From: Opitutales bacterium
Lineage (GTDB): Bacteria; Verrucomicrobiota; Verrucomicrobiia; Opitutales; JAIRKQ01
DNA length: 6,249 nt
Reading direction: 5' to 3'
Assembly: GCA_029059365.1 (NCBI GenBank)
Contig: JAIDVZ010000035.1
Span: 1-6,249, forward strand
The notes beneath the pieces are model-generated. The model was not told the origin of the DNA. It did no database searches and worked only from the letters and a program-made list of their open reading frames with translations. A program made the translations under genes and the position numbers. This document shows positions 1-6,249 of this stretch, piece by piece (position 1 is the first letter of the stretch; the number at the start of each line of letters is the position of its first letter).

Positions 1-1939
1 GTGCTAGATCGTTGATCCCGGAGCGCGCTAACGTTACCGATTCTTGGTTAAATTGTACATTAATCTCTTTCTCGTTTGTTAAAATACCGGTTATCCGACC
101 AAGATCACCATTAAAAATTCCCTTATCGTAATTATTTCTAACCTGTATGACCTTGTCGCCTACCCGAAATTGTAACCAATCTGCACCATATGCACGGTCG
201 ATAAAAGAATCTTGTAACGTATGGTTCAGAGCCTCTGTACCAACCATTCCTTTGTGCATCGGTGTCAAGATTTGTATGTCACTGATTGGATCAATGTGAT
301 ACCACTGCGGGATATATTTTTGACATAATGTCACAACCTTGCTCGCACAATCCTGTGGATCAGTGGATAATAAAAAATGTATATCGCGCTTCGGGTCGAT
401 CTGCGAAAAATCATTACTATATTGGCACGGGTAGGAGACCTCATCGTTGCGAATAGCATATGCGACCTTCACGATATCGCTACATCCCTCCTGGCGAAAG
501 ATTTTGTTTAGCCGCGAAACCGTAAACATACCAGAATGAATCATATCATTTAGTACATTACCGGGCCCAACGGATGGTAATTGATCGATGTCACCAACAA
601 ACATCACCGCTGCTGAACTAGGGACCGCTTGTACCAGCGATGCAGCTAAAAATGTATCCAACATACTGGATTCATCGACTACAAGGTAATCAATATCCAG
701 CTGATTGTCCTCATTATATGCGAATTTACCCTCAGCTGGGTTATATTGCAGTAATCTATGGATCGTTTTAGCTTCCAGTCCTGTTGTTTCGAACAACCGT
801 TGAGCAGCTCGGCCGGTCGGTGCGCATAGCATAATTTTAGCATGTTTGGCGGATAAAATAGCAACTAATGCGCGCAATATCGTGGTCTTTCCGGTACCTG
901 GACCACCGGTCAAAATGTTGAGTTTTACCTGCAAAGCCGATCTTATTGCCTCAATCTGTTCATCGGCAAATGCGAATCCTTCACGCCCCTGAGCCCATAC
1001 TATCGCTCGTTCAACATCTAATTTCGGTGCACTCCAGCTCGCATCTCGTGCAATTCTGGATATCGCAGATGCAATCTTACATTCTGCGTGATGTAATACA
1101 GATAATTGTAAAATCCCTGGTTTAATTTCAAAAACTTGGTTAAATGAGAGCATTTTGTCGATTTGATCATCAATTCGATCAGGGGAAATCTTTAACAAAA
1201 TTTGAGCCTGTTTTACTAGTCGTTCGCGCTCAACACAGGTATTCCCATTTTCCTGAAATTCCCCAAACTCGTACAATATACCAGCTTCTATACGAGAAAA
1301 ATGTGTCTCAGGAATCCCAGTATTTCGGGCAATCTTATCAGCAGTTTTAAACCCAATGCCAGGAACTTCTTTCGATACTCGGTAAGGATCGGTCTCCAAA
1401 ATTTCACGAGCGTGTTCGCCATACATATCGTATAGGCGCAAACAGATGCTATTTGGCACCTCATATGTTTGCAAAAATATCATGATATCGCGTATTGCGA
1501 ATTGTTGATCCCAAGCTTCCTTGATCTTCGCCGCTCGTTGTTTACCAATTCCATCAACTTCTAGTAAACGTACGGATTCCGTAGATAGCACACTAAATGT
1601 GTCCTTCCCAAAATAATCTACAATCTTCTTTGCGTATACCTTTCCTATTCCCTCAATCAACCCGCTGCCCAAATAGCGACGGATTCCTTTAACATCCGAA
1701 GGCAATTTTGATTCAATTTCAGTGAATTCGAATTGTCGCCCATGTTTTTGATGGTTCACCCAAGTACCAGTTACTTCAACAAATTCTCCACATTGGGTGT
1801 TCGGCATTACTCCACAGACGATAGCACTAGAATCGTCTTCAAATTTCAGCTCAGCGACAGAATACCCATTGGATGGATTACGATAAATAATCTTTTCCAA
1901 TACACCGCATAATTTTTCATCAGCAGACAAATCAACCAT
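1..1939 (-). CDS. recD2: RecD2-type ATP-dependent DNA helicase (SF1B), C-terminus cut by window edge
   Basis: Predicted 5'-3' superfamily 1B helicase of the RecD2 (RecD-like) family, which acts in DNA repair without RecBC. The frame is open over 646 codons from ATG at 1939 to the left window edge. Residues 1-80 form the family's N-terminal domain (GVLEKIIYRNPSNGYSV). Three helix-hairpin-helix-like segments follow near residues 91-111 (GLIEGIGKVYAKKI), 126-145 (VDGIGKQRAAKI) and 192-205 (VPGIGFKTADKI). The Walker A motif GGPGTGKTT is at 345-353, motif Ia CAPTGRAAQR comes next, Walker B DESSM is at 422-426, and motif III GDIDQLPSVGPG is at 449-460. RNKIFRQ-type motif IV appears as RLNKIFRQ. The final motifs (the AYAxTIHKSQG region) should lie just beyond the edge, so about 75-100 residues are missing compared with usual lengths of 715-800. 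The start is 3 nt after the pntB stop, which suggests translational coupling. Only a weak AAAGA precedes it. The N-terminal domain and the hairpins separate it from RecD of RecBCD. Confidence 0.95.
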   Translation of the reverse strand, partial: MVDLSADEKLCGVLEKIIYRNPSNGYSVAELKFEDDSSAIVCGVMPNTQCGEFVEVTGTWVNHQKHGRQFEFTEIESKLPSDVKGIRRYLGSGLIEGIGKVYAKKIVDYFGKDTFSVLSTESVRLLEVDGIGKQRAAKIKEAWDQQFAIRDIMIFLQTYEVPNSICLRLYDMYGEHAREILETDPYRVSKEVPGIGFKTADKIARNTGIPETHFSRIEAGILYEFGEFQENGNTCVERERLVKQAQILLKISPDRIDDQIDKMLSFNQVFEIKPGILQLSVLHHAECKIASAISRIARDASWSAPKLDVERAIVWAQGREGFAFADEQIEAIRSALQVKLNILTGGPGTGKTTILRALVAILSAKHAKIMLCAPTGRAAQRLFETTGLEAKTIHRLLQYNPAEGKFAYNEDNQLDIDYLVVDESSMLDTFLAASLVQAVPSSAAVMFVGDIDQLPSVGPGNVLNDMIHSGMFTVSRLNKIFRQEGCSDIVKVAYAIRNDEVSYPCQYSNDFSQIDPKRDIHFLLSTDPQDCASKVVTLCQKYIPQWYHIDPISDIQILTPMHKGMVGTEALNHTLQDSFIDRAYGADWLQFRVGDKVIQVRNNYDKGIFNGDLGRITGILTNEKEINVQFNQESVTLARSGINDLA

Positions 1940-1942
1940 ACA

Positions 1943-3346
1943 CTAATCTTTAAAGCAAGCAACAAGCTCAGTTAAGGTTTGTTTTGCATCCCCATACAAC
2001 ATCCTGGTATTTGGTAAGCTGAATAATTTATTCGGTAATCCGGAAAACCCAGTTCCTTGCCCGCGTTTAAGTACGAGTACGGTCTTAGCAAGATATGCAT
2101 TAATAATTGGCATGCCATATATCGGTGAATTTGTATCATTTACCGCAGCTGGATTAACGACATCATTGGCCCCAATTACTATGGCAACATCTACATTTGC
2201 GATATTTCGATTGACGGTATCAATATCGATGAGCTTATCATAATCAACATTTGCTTCTGCAAGTAACACGTTCATGTGGCCTGGCATTCGTCCAGCTACT
2301 GGATGAATCGCAAACTGTACATCAGCTCCATTATTCTCCAAAACTTGGCTAAGCTCCTTGACCGCATGTTGAGCTTGCGCGACAGCCATACCATACCCAG
2401 GGATAAAAAGTACACTGTGAGCCGCTTCTAATACGAAGTACGCATCTTCCACCGATATTGCCACTGGTGCCACGTATTGCGAATCTTCTATATTTTGTTT
2501 CACGCTCCCAAATCCCCCGAACAGTACATTAATCAGTGAACGGTTCATAGATTTGCACATAATTATTGTGAGTATCATCCCGCTTGTACCAACCAAACAA
2601 CCAGCAACCACTAATACCGAATTTGATACTATAAATCCTGCCGCTGCTGCCGCTAACCCGGATAAACTATTGAGCATCGAGATTACAACTGGCATATCAC
2701 CACCACCTATCGGCAGTGTAATCGTAATCCCCAGAAGCAAAGAAAACACAACAGTCAATGGGACACAATACATAAGATTTGGTAGATATAAATTTAGCCC
2801 AAGCAATAAAGCTATTGATACACAGACTATCGCGTTAAAAATATGCTGAAACCTAAACCTAATACCACGTGTGGGCATCTTGCCAGACAGACGGAGATAT
2901 GCAATCATACTACCAGAAAACGTGACACCACCAATGAAAATAGCGGCAAAAATCGATACTAAAACCAGACCGAAAATCATCTTGTCATGTTCAAACAAAT
3001 AACTTGCCCACCCTATTTTTCGAATAACACAATATTCTGCAGTACCGACCAGCAAGCTTGCAAGTCCACCAAATCCATTAAGTAGCGCTACCATCTCCGG
3101 CATAGCCGTCATTTTTACACGATATGATAGCCAAACACCAATCAGTGTACCAATCATTAACCCAATGATTATCAATTTGTAATCGATGATTTTAGCATCT
3201 AATAAAGTCGCTAGCACAGCTATTAACATCCCACATGCAGACAGTAAATTTCCTCTCTTGGCAGTCTGCGATTTGCCCAACATCTTTAGTCCAATTATGA
3301 ACAATATTGATGCTAAAACATACGAAAAATCGATAAACACGTGCAT
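1943..3346 (-). CDS. pntB: NAD(P)(+) transhydrogenase, beta subunit (PntB)
   Basis: Beta subunit of the inner-membrane proton-translocating transhydrogenase, which uses the proton gradient to move hydride from NADH to NADP+. With ATG at 3346 it has 467 residues, close to the 462 of E. coli. Residues 1-270 are about eight to nine hydrophobic helices (domain II) with the conserved segments MTAMPEMVALLNGFGG, TFSGSMIAY, GGGDMPVVISMLNSLSG and MCKSMNRS. A short linker leads to the NADP(H)-binding domain III: GYGMAVAQAQ at 317-326, HPVAGRMPGHMN at 348-359, GANDVVNP at 392-399, KRGQGTGFSG at 427-436, then MLYGDAK. The position equivalent to E. coli beta-His91 is Asn90. Start choice: an in-frame TTG at 3358 adds four residues and has GAG 6 nt upstream, but ATG 3346 aligns better with the family N-terminus. 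No alpha-subunit gene is nearby, so pntA must lie elsewhere. It sits between ruvB and recD2, probably co-transcribed. Confidence 0.96.
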   Translation of the reverse strand: MHVFIDFSYVLASILFIIGLKMLGKSQTAKRGNLLSACGMLIAVLATLLDAKIIDYKLIIIGLMIGTLIGVWLSYRVKMTAMPEMVALLNGFGGLASLLVGTAEYCVIRKIGWASYLFEHDKMIFGLVLVSIFAAIFIGGVTFSGSMIAYLRLSGKMPTRGIRFRFQHIFNAIVCVSIALLLGLNLYLPNLMYCVPLTVVFSLLLGITITLPIGGGDMPVVISMLNSLSGLAAAAAGFIVSNSVLVVAGCLVGTSGMILTIIMCKSMNRSLINVLFGGFGSVKQNIEDSQYVAPVAISVEDAYFVLEAAHSVLFIPGYGMAVAQAQHAVKELSQVLENNGADVQFAIHPVAGRMPGHMNVLLAEANVDYDKLIDIDTVNRNIANVDVAIVIGANDVVNPAAVNDTNSPIYGMPIINAYLAKTVLVLKRGQGTGFSGLPNKLFSLPNTRMLYGDAKQTLTELVACFKD

Positions 3347-3398
3347 CCCGCTATACAAATAAAGCTCATATACTTTTCAAGATGATATCTCTATCACT

Positions 3399-3419
3399 GA
3401 TCTTTCAAATGAGATCTTT
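3399..3419. repeat. Short direct repeat in the ruvB-pntB gap
   Basis: GATCTTT occurs at 3399-3405 and again at 3413-3419, 14 bp apart. The first GATCT also pairs with AGATC at 3412-3416 around an 8-nt loop. No T-run follows on the minus strand, so it is not a convincing terminator for ruvB. It could be a small operator or part of a promoter for pntB, or chance in AT-rich DNA. Confidence 0.25.
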
Positions 3420-3432
3420 ACTTAAATATCTC

Positions 3433-4452
3433 TCAAAAAAGAGTTTGTTCGTTTTTATTCTTTAGCAGCCCTATTTTCTGCCAACCTTTGTTAGTCAGTA
3501 CACGCCCCTGTTGAGTACGCTGGATGTAGCCTTCCTGTATAAGGTATGGCTCGTGCACCTCTTCCAAAGTTTGCAACTCTTCCCCTACCGCAACTGCAAT
3601 AGTACCTAATCCTACGGGACCGCCATTGTAAAATTCACCCATCGCATTGAGTATCTTCTTGTCGAGATCGTCAAGCCCATCACGGTCAATTTCAAGCAAT
3701 TCAAGTGCAGAATGTGCAATAGACTGGTCAACTATCTTTACCGCTTTCTGCTGCGCAAAATCACGAACAAATCGTAACAAATTATTTGCTATTCTCGGGG
3801 TACCACGTGATCGACCGGCGATTTCATAAGCACAATCATCAGCGATTTTCAAACCAAACAACCCGGCATTATGCTTAATAATCGTGCATAAATCATCGAT
3901 TGAATAATAATCTAACCGAGATTGGAGCGTAAATCGGCTCCTTAATGGAGCGCTGAGTAGGCCTGTACGTGTGGTCGCCCCAACTAGTGTGAATCGGGGG
4001 ATTGATAAACTAACACTGCGGGCATTGGGCCCCTGGTCAATCATGATATCGATCCTAAAATCCTCCATCGCAGAGTACAGGTATTCTTCAACCACCCGCG
4101 GCAAACGGTGGATCTCATCAATAAATAATATATCTGCATGCTCTAAACTCGTCAATAAACCCGCCAAATCACCAGCTTTCTCAATAACCGGAGCAGATGT
4201 GATTTTAACATTTGTGCCCATCTCATGACCAAGTATCATAGCAAGTGTAGTTTTACCAACCCCTGGAGGACCGCTAAATAATATATGATCAAGCGCATCT
4301 CCACGTTGCCGAGCTGCCCCGGTCATGATTTTCAAACGCTCAATAGTTTTACGTTGTCCAATAAAATCTGTGAACCTCGCTGGTCGCAGTGAACGGTCAT
4401 TTTCTTCATCAGCAGAGTTTAGCCGTTGCAAGATATTATCGTTATTTTGCAT
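3433..4452 (-). CDS. ruvB: Holliday junction branch migration ATPase RuvB
   Basis: AAA+ hexameric motor that, with RuvA, drives branch migration of Holliday junctions during recombinational repair. It is 339 residues, a normal full length. SLRPARFTDFIGQ at 21-33 opens the AAA+ core. Walker A GPPGVGKT is at 61-68, Walker B LFIDEIHR at 109-116, sensor 1 GATTR at 158-162, an arginine-finger region LRSRF at 170-174 and sensor 2 GTPR at 217-220. The C-terminal winged-helix domain is present (GGPVGLGTIAVAVGEE near 278-292, EPYLIQEGYIQRT at 301-313). The stretch after the arginine finger reads RFTLQSRL where E. coli has RFGIVQRL, a mild divergence. It is the first gene of the minus-strand cluster, and neither ruvA nor ruvC lies next to it. 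No clear ribosome-binding site precedes the ATG at 4452. Identification is secure. Confidence 0.98.
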   Translation of the reverse strand: MQNNDNILQRLNSADEENDRSLRPARFTDFIGQRKTIERLKIMTGAARQRGDALDHILFSGPPGVGKTTLAMILGHEMGTNVKITSAPVIEKAGDLAGLLTSLEHADILFIDEIHRLPRVVEEYLYSAMEDFRIDIMIDQGPNARSVSLSIPRFTLVGATTRTGLLSAPLRSRFTLQSRLDYYSIDDLCTIIKHNAGLFGLKIADDCAYEIAGRSRGTPRIANNLLRFVRDFAQQKAVKIVDQSIAHSALELLEIDRDGLDDLDKKILNAMGEFYNGGPVGLGTIAVAVGEELQTLEEVHEPYLIQEGYIQRTQQGRVLTNKGWQKIGLLKNKNEQTLF

Positions 4453-4461
4453 CTATCGAAC

Positions 4462-4489
4462 TTAGTAAAGAAAGTTAAGGAATAGACAA
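4462..4489 (-). promoter_or_regulatory. Candidate promoter for ruvB cluster
   Basis: Read on the minus strand, TTGTCT (4484-4489) and TACTAA (4462-4467) are separated by 16 nt, a sigma-70-like arrangement with partial matches. The predicted transcript start would fall about 3 nt before the ruvB ATG and leave almost no leader. The matches are modest in an AT-rich region, so this is tentative. Confidence 0.22.
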
Positions 4490-4588
4490 GCGTTTAAACA
4501 CTTCTGAAAGAATCAAAAGTACTCAAAATACTAAAAATGTTATTTTTTGTCACTACTGAGCGTGCAGTATGAAAATTTTAAATATTCC

Positions 4589-4616
4589 TTGCAATCGATA
4601 TCTTAAACAGTACTTC
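4589..4616 (+). promoter_or_regulatory. Candidate promoter for tRNA-Pro
   Basis: TTGCAA (4589-4594) and TACTTC (4611-4616) with a 16-nt spacer would start transcription near 4622-4624, just ahead of the tRNA 5' end at 4626. An alternative upstream pair, TTGTCA at 4547-4552 and TATGAA at 4568-4573, has only a 15-nt spacer. The rest of the 173-bp intergenic region 4453-4625 holds nothing else I can support. Confidence 0.25.
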
Positions 4617-4625
4617 TCGATCAAT

Positions 4626-4702
<77 letters not shown>

Positions 4703-4706
4703 AGGC

Positions 4707-4734
4707 TTGATGATTTTGATCGGCACTTTATACT
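4707..4734 (+). promoter_or_regulatory. Candidate promoter for the VOC-family gene
   Basis: TTGATG (4707-4712) begins 5 nt after the tRNA CCA end and is followed after 16 nt by TATACT (4729-4734), a good sigma-70-like pair. Transcription would start near 4741, at or inside the first ATG codons of the next gene, implying a leaderless mRNA from the ATG at 4745 or thereabouts. Read-through from the tRNA promoter is the alternative. Confidence 0.35.
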
Positions 4735-4738
4735 TTTG

Positions 4739-5125
4739 ATGAACATGGAATTATTAGGATTAAGCTGCATATTCCCTTCCAAGGATATAAAAACGACATC
4801 AGAATTTTATGTTTCGAAGTTAGGATTCTCCGCTGTTGAATACCTAACATGCGAAGAACCACATATATGCCTCTATCGAGACAAAACTGAGATTATATTA
4901 CTATCCTCAAAAGGTAAAGGGATCATCCCAAACAGGGTTGCTTTTGGTTATGGATATGATGCATATTTGTATACAGATGCTCCTGAAATTTTGCAGAACG
5001 AATTTCTGGGAAAAAATGTAAAAATTACCAAACCCCTAAATGTAACCGATTATGGGAATAAGGAATTTGTAATCGAGGATATCGATGGCCGATGGATCGC
5101 TTTTGGATATAAAGAAAACAGGTAA
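4739..5125 (+). CDS. VOC-superfamily (glyoxalase/bleomycin-resistance-like) small protein
   Basis: A 128-residue single-module vicinal-oxygen-chelate fold protein. These proteins range from metal-dependent glyoxalases and dioxygenases to antibiotic-binding proteins; the substrate here is unknown. It opens with a beta strand ([12 protein letters not shown]), then the helix [17 protein letters not shown] (19-35), then the strand [15 protein letters not shown]. The second half has [16 protein letters not shown] (74-89) and ends with [21 protein letters not shown] (104-124), the family's closing hairpin around D-x-DG. The usual metal ligands look absent: no His in the first strand, and the terminal Glu position is occupied by A/F in WIAFG. 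That favours a metal-free binding protein, by inference. Start: ATG 4739 or ATG 4745; an in-frame TTG at 4736 also exists. No Shine-Dalgarno is visible. It stands alone, 36 nt after the tRNA, followed by 180 bp without a gene. Confidence 0.78.
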   Translation: MNMELLGLSCIFPSKDIKTTSEFYVSKLGFSAVEYLTCEEPHICLYRDKTEIILLSSKGKGIIPNRVAFGYGYDAYLYTDAPEILQNEFLGKNVKITKPLNVTDYGNKEFVIEDIDGRWIAFGYKENR

Positions 5126-5253
5126 ATTTCTTCAAAAATTTTGTAAAATCGTCCTATCAAAAAATGCTTAGATGAGCTCTTGTTTCCTAATTTAGATCTG
5201 ACCATTTGACCCTCTTAATTTTCAAATTTACGAAAAAAATCTTGCGTTTTATG

Positions 5254-5259
5254 TATAAT
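5254..5259 (+). promoter_or_regulatory. TATAAT -10 box upstream of lipoprotein operon
   Basis: A perfect TATAAT hexamer sits 46 nt before the ATG at 5306. At normal spacing the -35 position falls in CGAAAAAAA and has no match. TTGACC at 5206-5211 is a good -35 hexamer but lies too far upstream; paired at 17 nt it would use the weak TACGAA (5229-5234). The remainder of the intergenic region 5126-5305 shows no convincing terminator for the VOC gene, only A/T-rich short palindromes such as CAAAAATTTTG. Confidence 0.4.
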
Positions 5260-5305
5260 TTATTCTTGGTTAGTCAGCGAGTTTGTCGAAACGAAGGTAT
5301 CTGTT

Positions 5306-5716
5306 ATGAAGTATAGAAATATTTTATCGATTTTAGCATTTGGAACACTCCCATTTATGTCCGCATGTTCGACAACAAACGATAACAACAATTATTACTG
5401 GCCTGAAGAACAAATGACAGTTGCCAAGGTGCAAAGGGAGATCAGGATCGGGATGCCTTCCTCATCAGTTATCGATGTCCTAGGCTCTCCAAATATGGTA
5501 ACAACAGATTCCGAACGCCGGGAAACATGGGTCTACGACAAGGTCTCCACAAATATTCAGGCATCTGCATCGAGCAGTGGAGCTTGGATACTTTTCTTTG
5601 GAGGATCAAGCGCCAACCACAGGGCATCATCAAATCAAAGAACACTAACCATTGTTGTCAAATTTGATGAAGACGGATTTGTCCGTGACTTTGCATATCG
5701 AACATCAACTTTCTAA
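5306..5716 (+). CDS. SmpA/OmlA (BamE-like) domain lipoprotein
   Basis: A 136-residue predicted lipoprotein. The N-terminus MKYRNILSILAFGTLPFMSAC is a lipoprotein signal with cleavage before Cys21. Ser follows the Cys, which in Gram-negatives permits sorting to the outer membrane. Residues 38-85 match the SmpA/OmlA fold: VQREIRIGMPSSSVIDVLGSP, then RETWVYDK, and a closing strand TLTIVVKFDEDGFVRDF at 113-129. A Ser-rich, low-complexity insert (86-110, ASASSSGAWILFFGGSS) separates the last two strands. BamE itself belongs to the outer-membrane protein assembly machine, but this domain occurs in many unrelated small lipoproteins, so I do not call it bamE. Start ATG 5306 is supported by GAAGG at 5293-5297, 8 nt upstream, the best ribosome-binding site in the window. 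The next lipoprotein gene follows 13 nt later in the same direction. Confidence 0.87.
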   Translation: MKYRNILSILAFGTLPFMSACSTTNDNNNYYWPEEQMTVAKVQREIRIGMPSSSVIDVLGSPNMVTTDSERRETWVYDKVSTNIQASASSSGAWILFFGGSSANHRASSNQRTLTIVVKFDEDGFVRDFAYRTSTF

Positions 5717-5729
5717 AGTTTAGAAAAAC

Positions 5730-6249
5730 GTGAAAAGGTCGTTTGCAATATTGCTGTTCGTACCTCTGTTTTTTTCGGGGTGCGCGATGTATGACGATTT
5801 TTACGCGCTGGACGATCAGTATCTTGCTAGACGGCAATTCGAAACAAGACGTTATGAAGCTGAGGATGAAGAAAGTCTATTGATCGCCTGTGCGCAGGTC
5901 TTACAGGACTTAGGCTTCACTATAGAAGAAAGCGAAACAAAATTGGGCCTAATCACGGCAAGCAAAGATCGGGAAGCTTGTCCTCCAGCACAAAAGGCTT
6001 ATTTAAATCTCTTAGCAGCCCTCTCATCAGATAAAGAAATAGAATACGATGTCAGTCAAAAAATTTACGTGACCCTGGTTTCAACAAAAAGTCACAACGC
6101 TAATGGCTATAATGTAAGAGTTAAATTCGCTCGTATCATATGGAATAATAAAAAAGAATCACGAACCGAAAAAATAGCAGATGAAAGGGTTTACAGTGAT
6201 TTTTTTGAAAAATTAAGCCAACCGCTATTTTTGACAACAAACGACCTAT
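5730..6249 (+). CDS. Lipoprotein of unknown function, paired with the BamE-like lipoprotein; C-terminus cut by window edge
   Basis: An open frame of 173 codons from GTG at 5730 to the window end. The N-terminus MKRSFAILLFVPLFFSGC is a typical lipoprotein signal with lipidation at Cys18. The first ATG lies at codon 20, after the lipobox, so the GTG is needed to keep the signal; only a weak AGAAAA precedes it. The mature part begins FETRRYEAEDEESLLIACAQ, then VLQDLGFTIEESETKLGLIT and ASKDRE (near 37-82), a predicted alpha/beta segment. Strands around 112-137 follow (IYVTLVST, YNVRVKFARIIW), then a C-terminal helix with DERVYSDFFEKLSQPLFL. I recall lipoproteins with the FETRRF...LQDLGFxIEESExxLG pattern next to SmpA/OmlA-domain lipoproteins in several Gram-negatives, but no function is known to me. 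From that pattern only a few residues are probably missing at the edge. It likely shares an operon and an envelope role with its neighbour. Confidence 0.85.
   Translation, partial: MKRSFAILLFVPLFFSGCAMYDDFYALDDQYLARRQFETRRYEAEDEESLLIACAQVLQDLGFTIEESETKLGLITASKDREACPPAQKAYLNLLAALSSDKEIEYDVSQKIYVTLVSTKSHNANGYNVRVKFARIIWNNKKESRTEKIADERVYSDFFEKLSQPLFLTTNDL

Noticed and set aside
679..1350. Short ORFs at 679-864 (minus) and 1144-1350 (plus)
   Set aside because: Both lie inside recD2 in other frames; the recD2 frame is open throughout and carries the helicase motifs.
2553..2849. A 98-codon plus-strand ORF opposite pntB
   Set aside because: It is the antisense shadow of the hydrophobic pntB coding sequence, with no start signal and no recognisable domain.
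3434..3450. CTC-T(6)-GAG hairpin at the end of ruvB as a terminator
   Set aside because: The stem is only 3-5 bp, it includes the stop codon, and no U-run follows.
3971..4228. An 85-codon plus-strand ORF opposite ruvB (and a 60-codon one at 3647-3829)
   Set aside because: Both are antisense to the conserved AAA+ core of RuvB, whose motifs fully explain the codon pattern.
5126..5160. A/T palindrome after the VOC gene as an intrinsic terminator
   Set aside because: It has no G+C-rich stem; the palindromes are a few A/T pairs expected in this composition.

Overview
This is an AT-rich window (roughly 60% A+T) from a Gram-negative bacterium. Two predicted outer-membrane lipoproteins with typical lipoboxes support the Gram-negative call. 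The phylum cannot be fixed from the sequence. RuvB carries wording I associate with PVC-type bacteria (Verrucomicrobiota, Lentisphaerota, Chlamydiota), such as EEYLYSAMEDF. The C-terminus of PntB has KRGQGTGFSG rather than the KRSM form seen in E. coli. Both lean away from Enterobacteria-like proteobacteria, but this is a weak inference from memory.

Positions 1-4452 are a minus-strand cluster. In transcription order it holds ruvB (Holliday-junction branch-migration motor), pntB (beta subunit of proton-pumping NAD(P) transhydrogenase) and recD2 (ATP-dependent RecD-like helicase, cut by the left edge of the window). The recD2 start lies 3 nt after the pntB stop, in the same reading frame. The ruvB-pntB gap is about 86 bp and shows no convincing terminator, so one transcript is plausible. 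The order is odd because a membrane redox enzyme subunit sits between two DNA-repair genes. Its partner genes (pntA) and the usual RuvB partners (ruvA, ruvC) are absent from the window.

Positions 4453-4625 are a divergent intergenic region. It leads on the plus strand to a complete tRNA-Pro(CGG) with an encoded CCA end. A small glyoxalase-fold (VOC) protein gene starts about 37 nt after the tRNA.

After a 180-bp intergenic region with a perfect TATAAT box comes a plus-strand pair of lipoprotein genes 13 nt apart. The first has an SmpA/OmlA (BamE-like) domain. The second belongs to a family I recognise by its sequence pattern but cannot assign a function, and it runs off the right edge. They probably form an envelope-related operon.

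Most of the window is housekeeping. I see no CRISPR array, insertion sequence, phage gene or clear defence system. The least explained parts are the lipoprotein pair and the placement of pntB.
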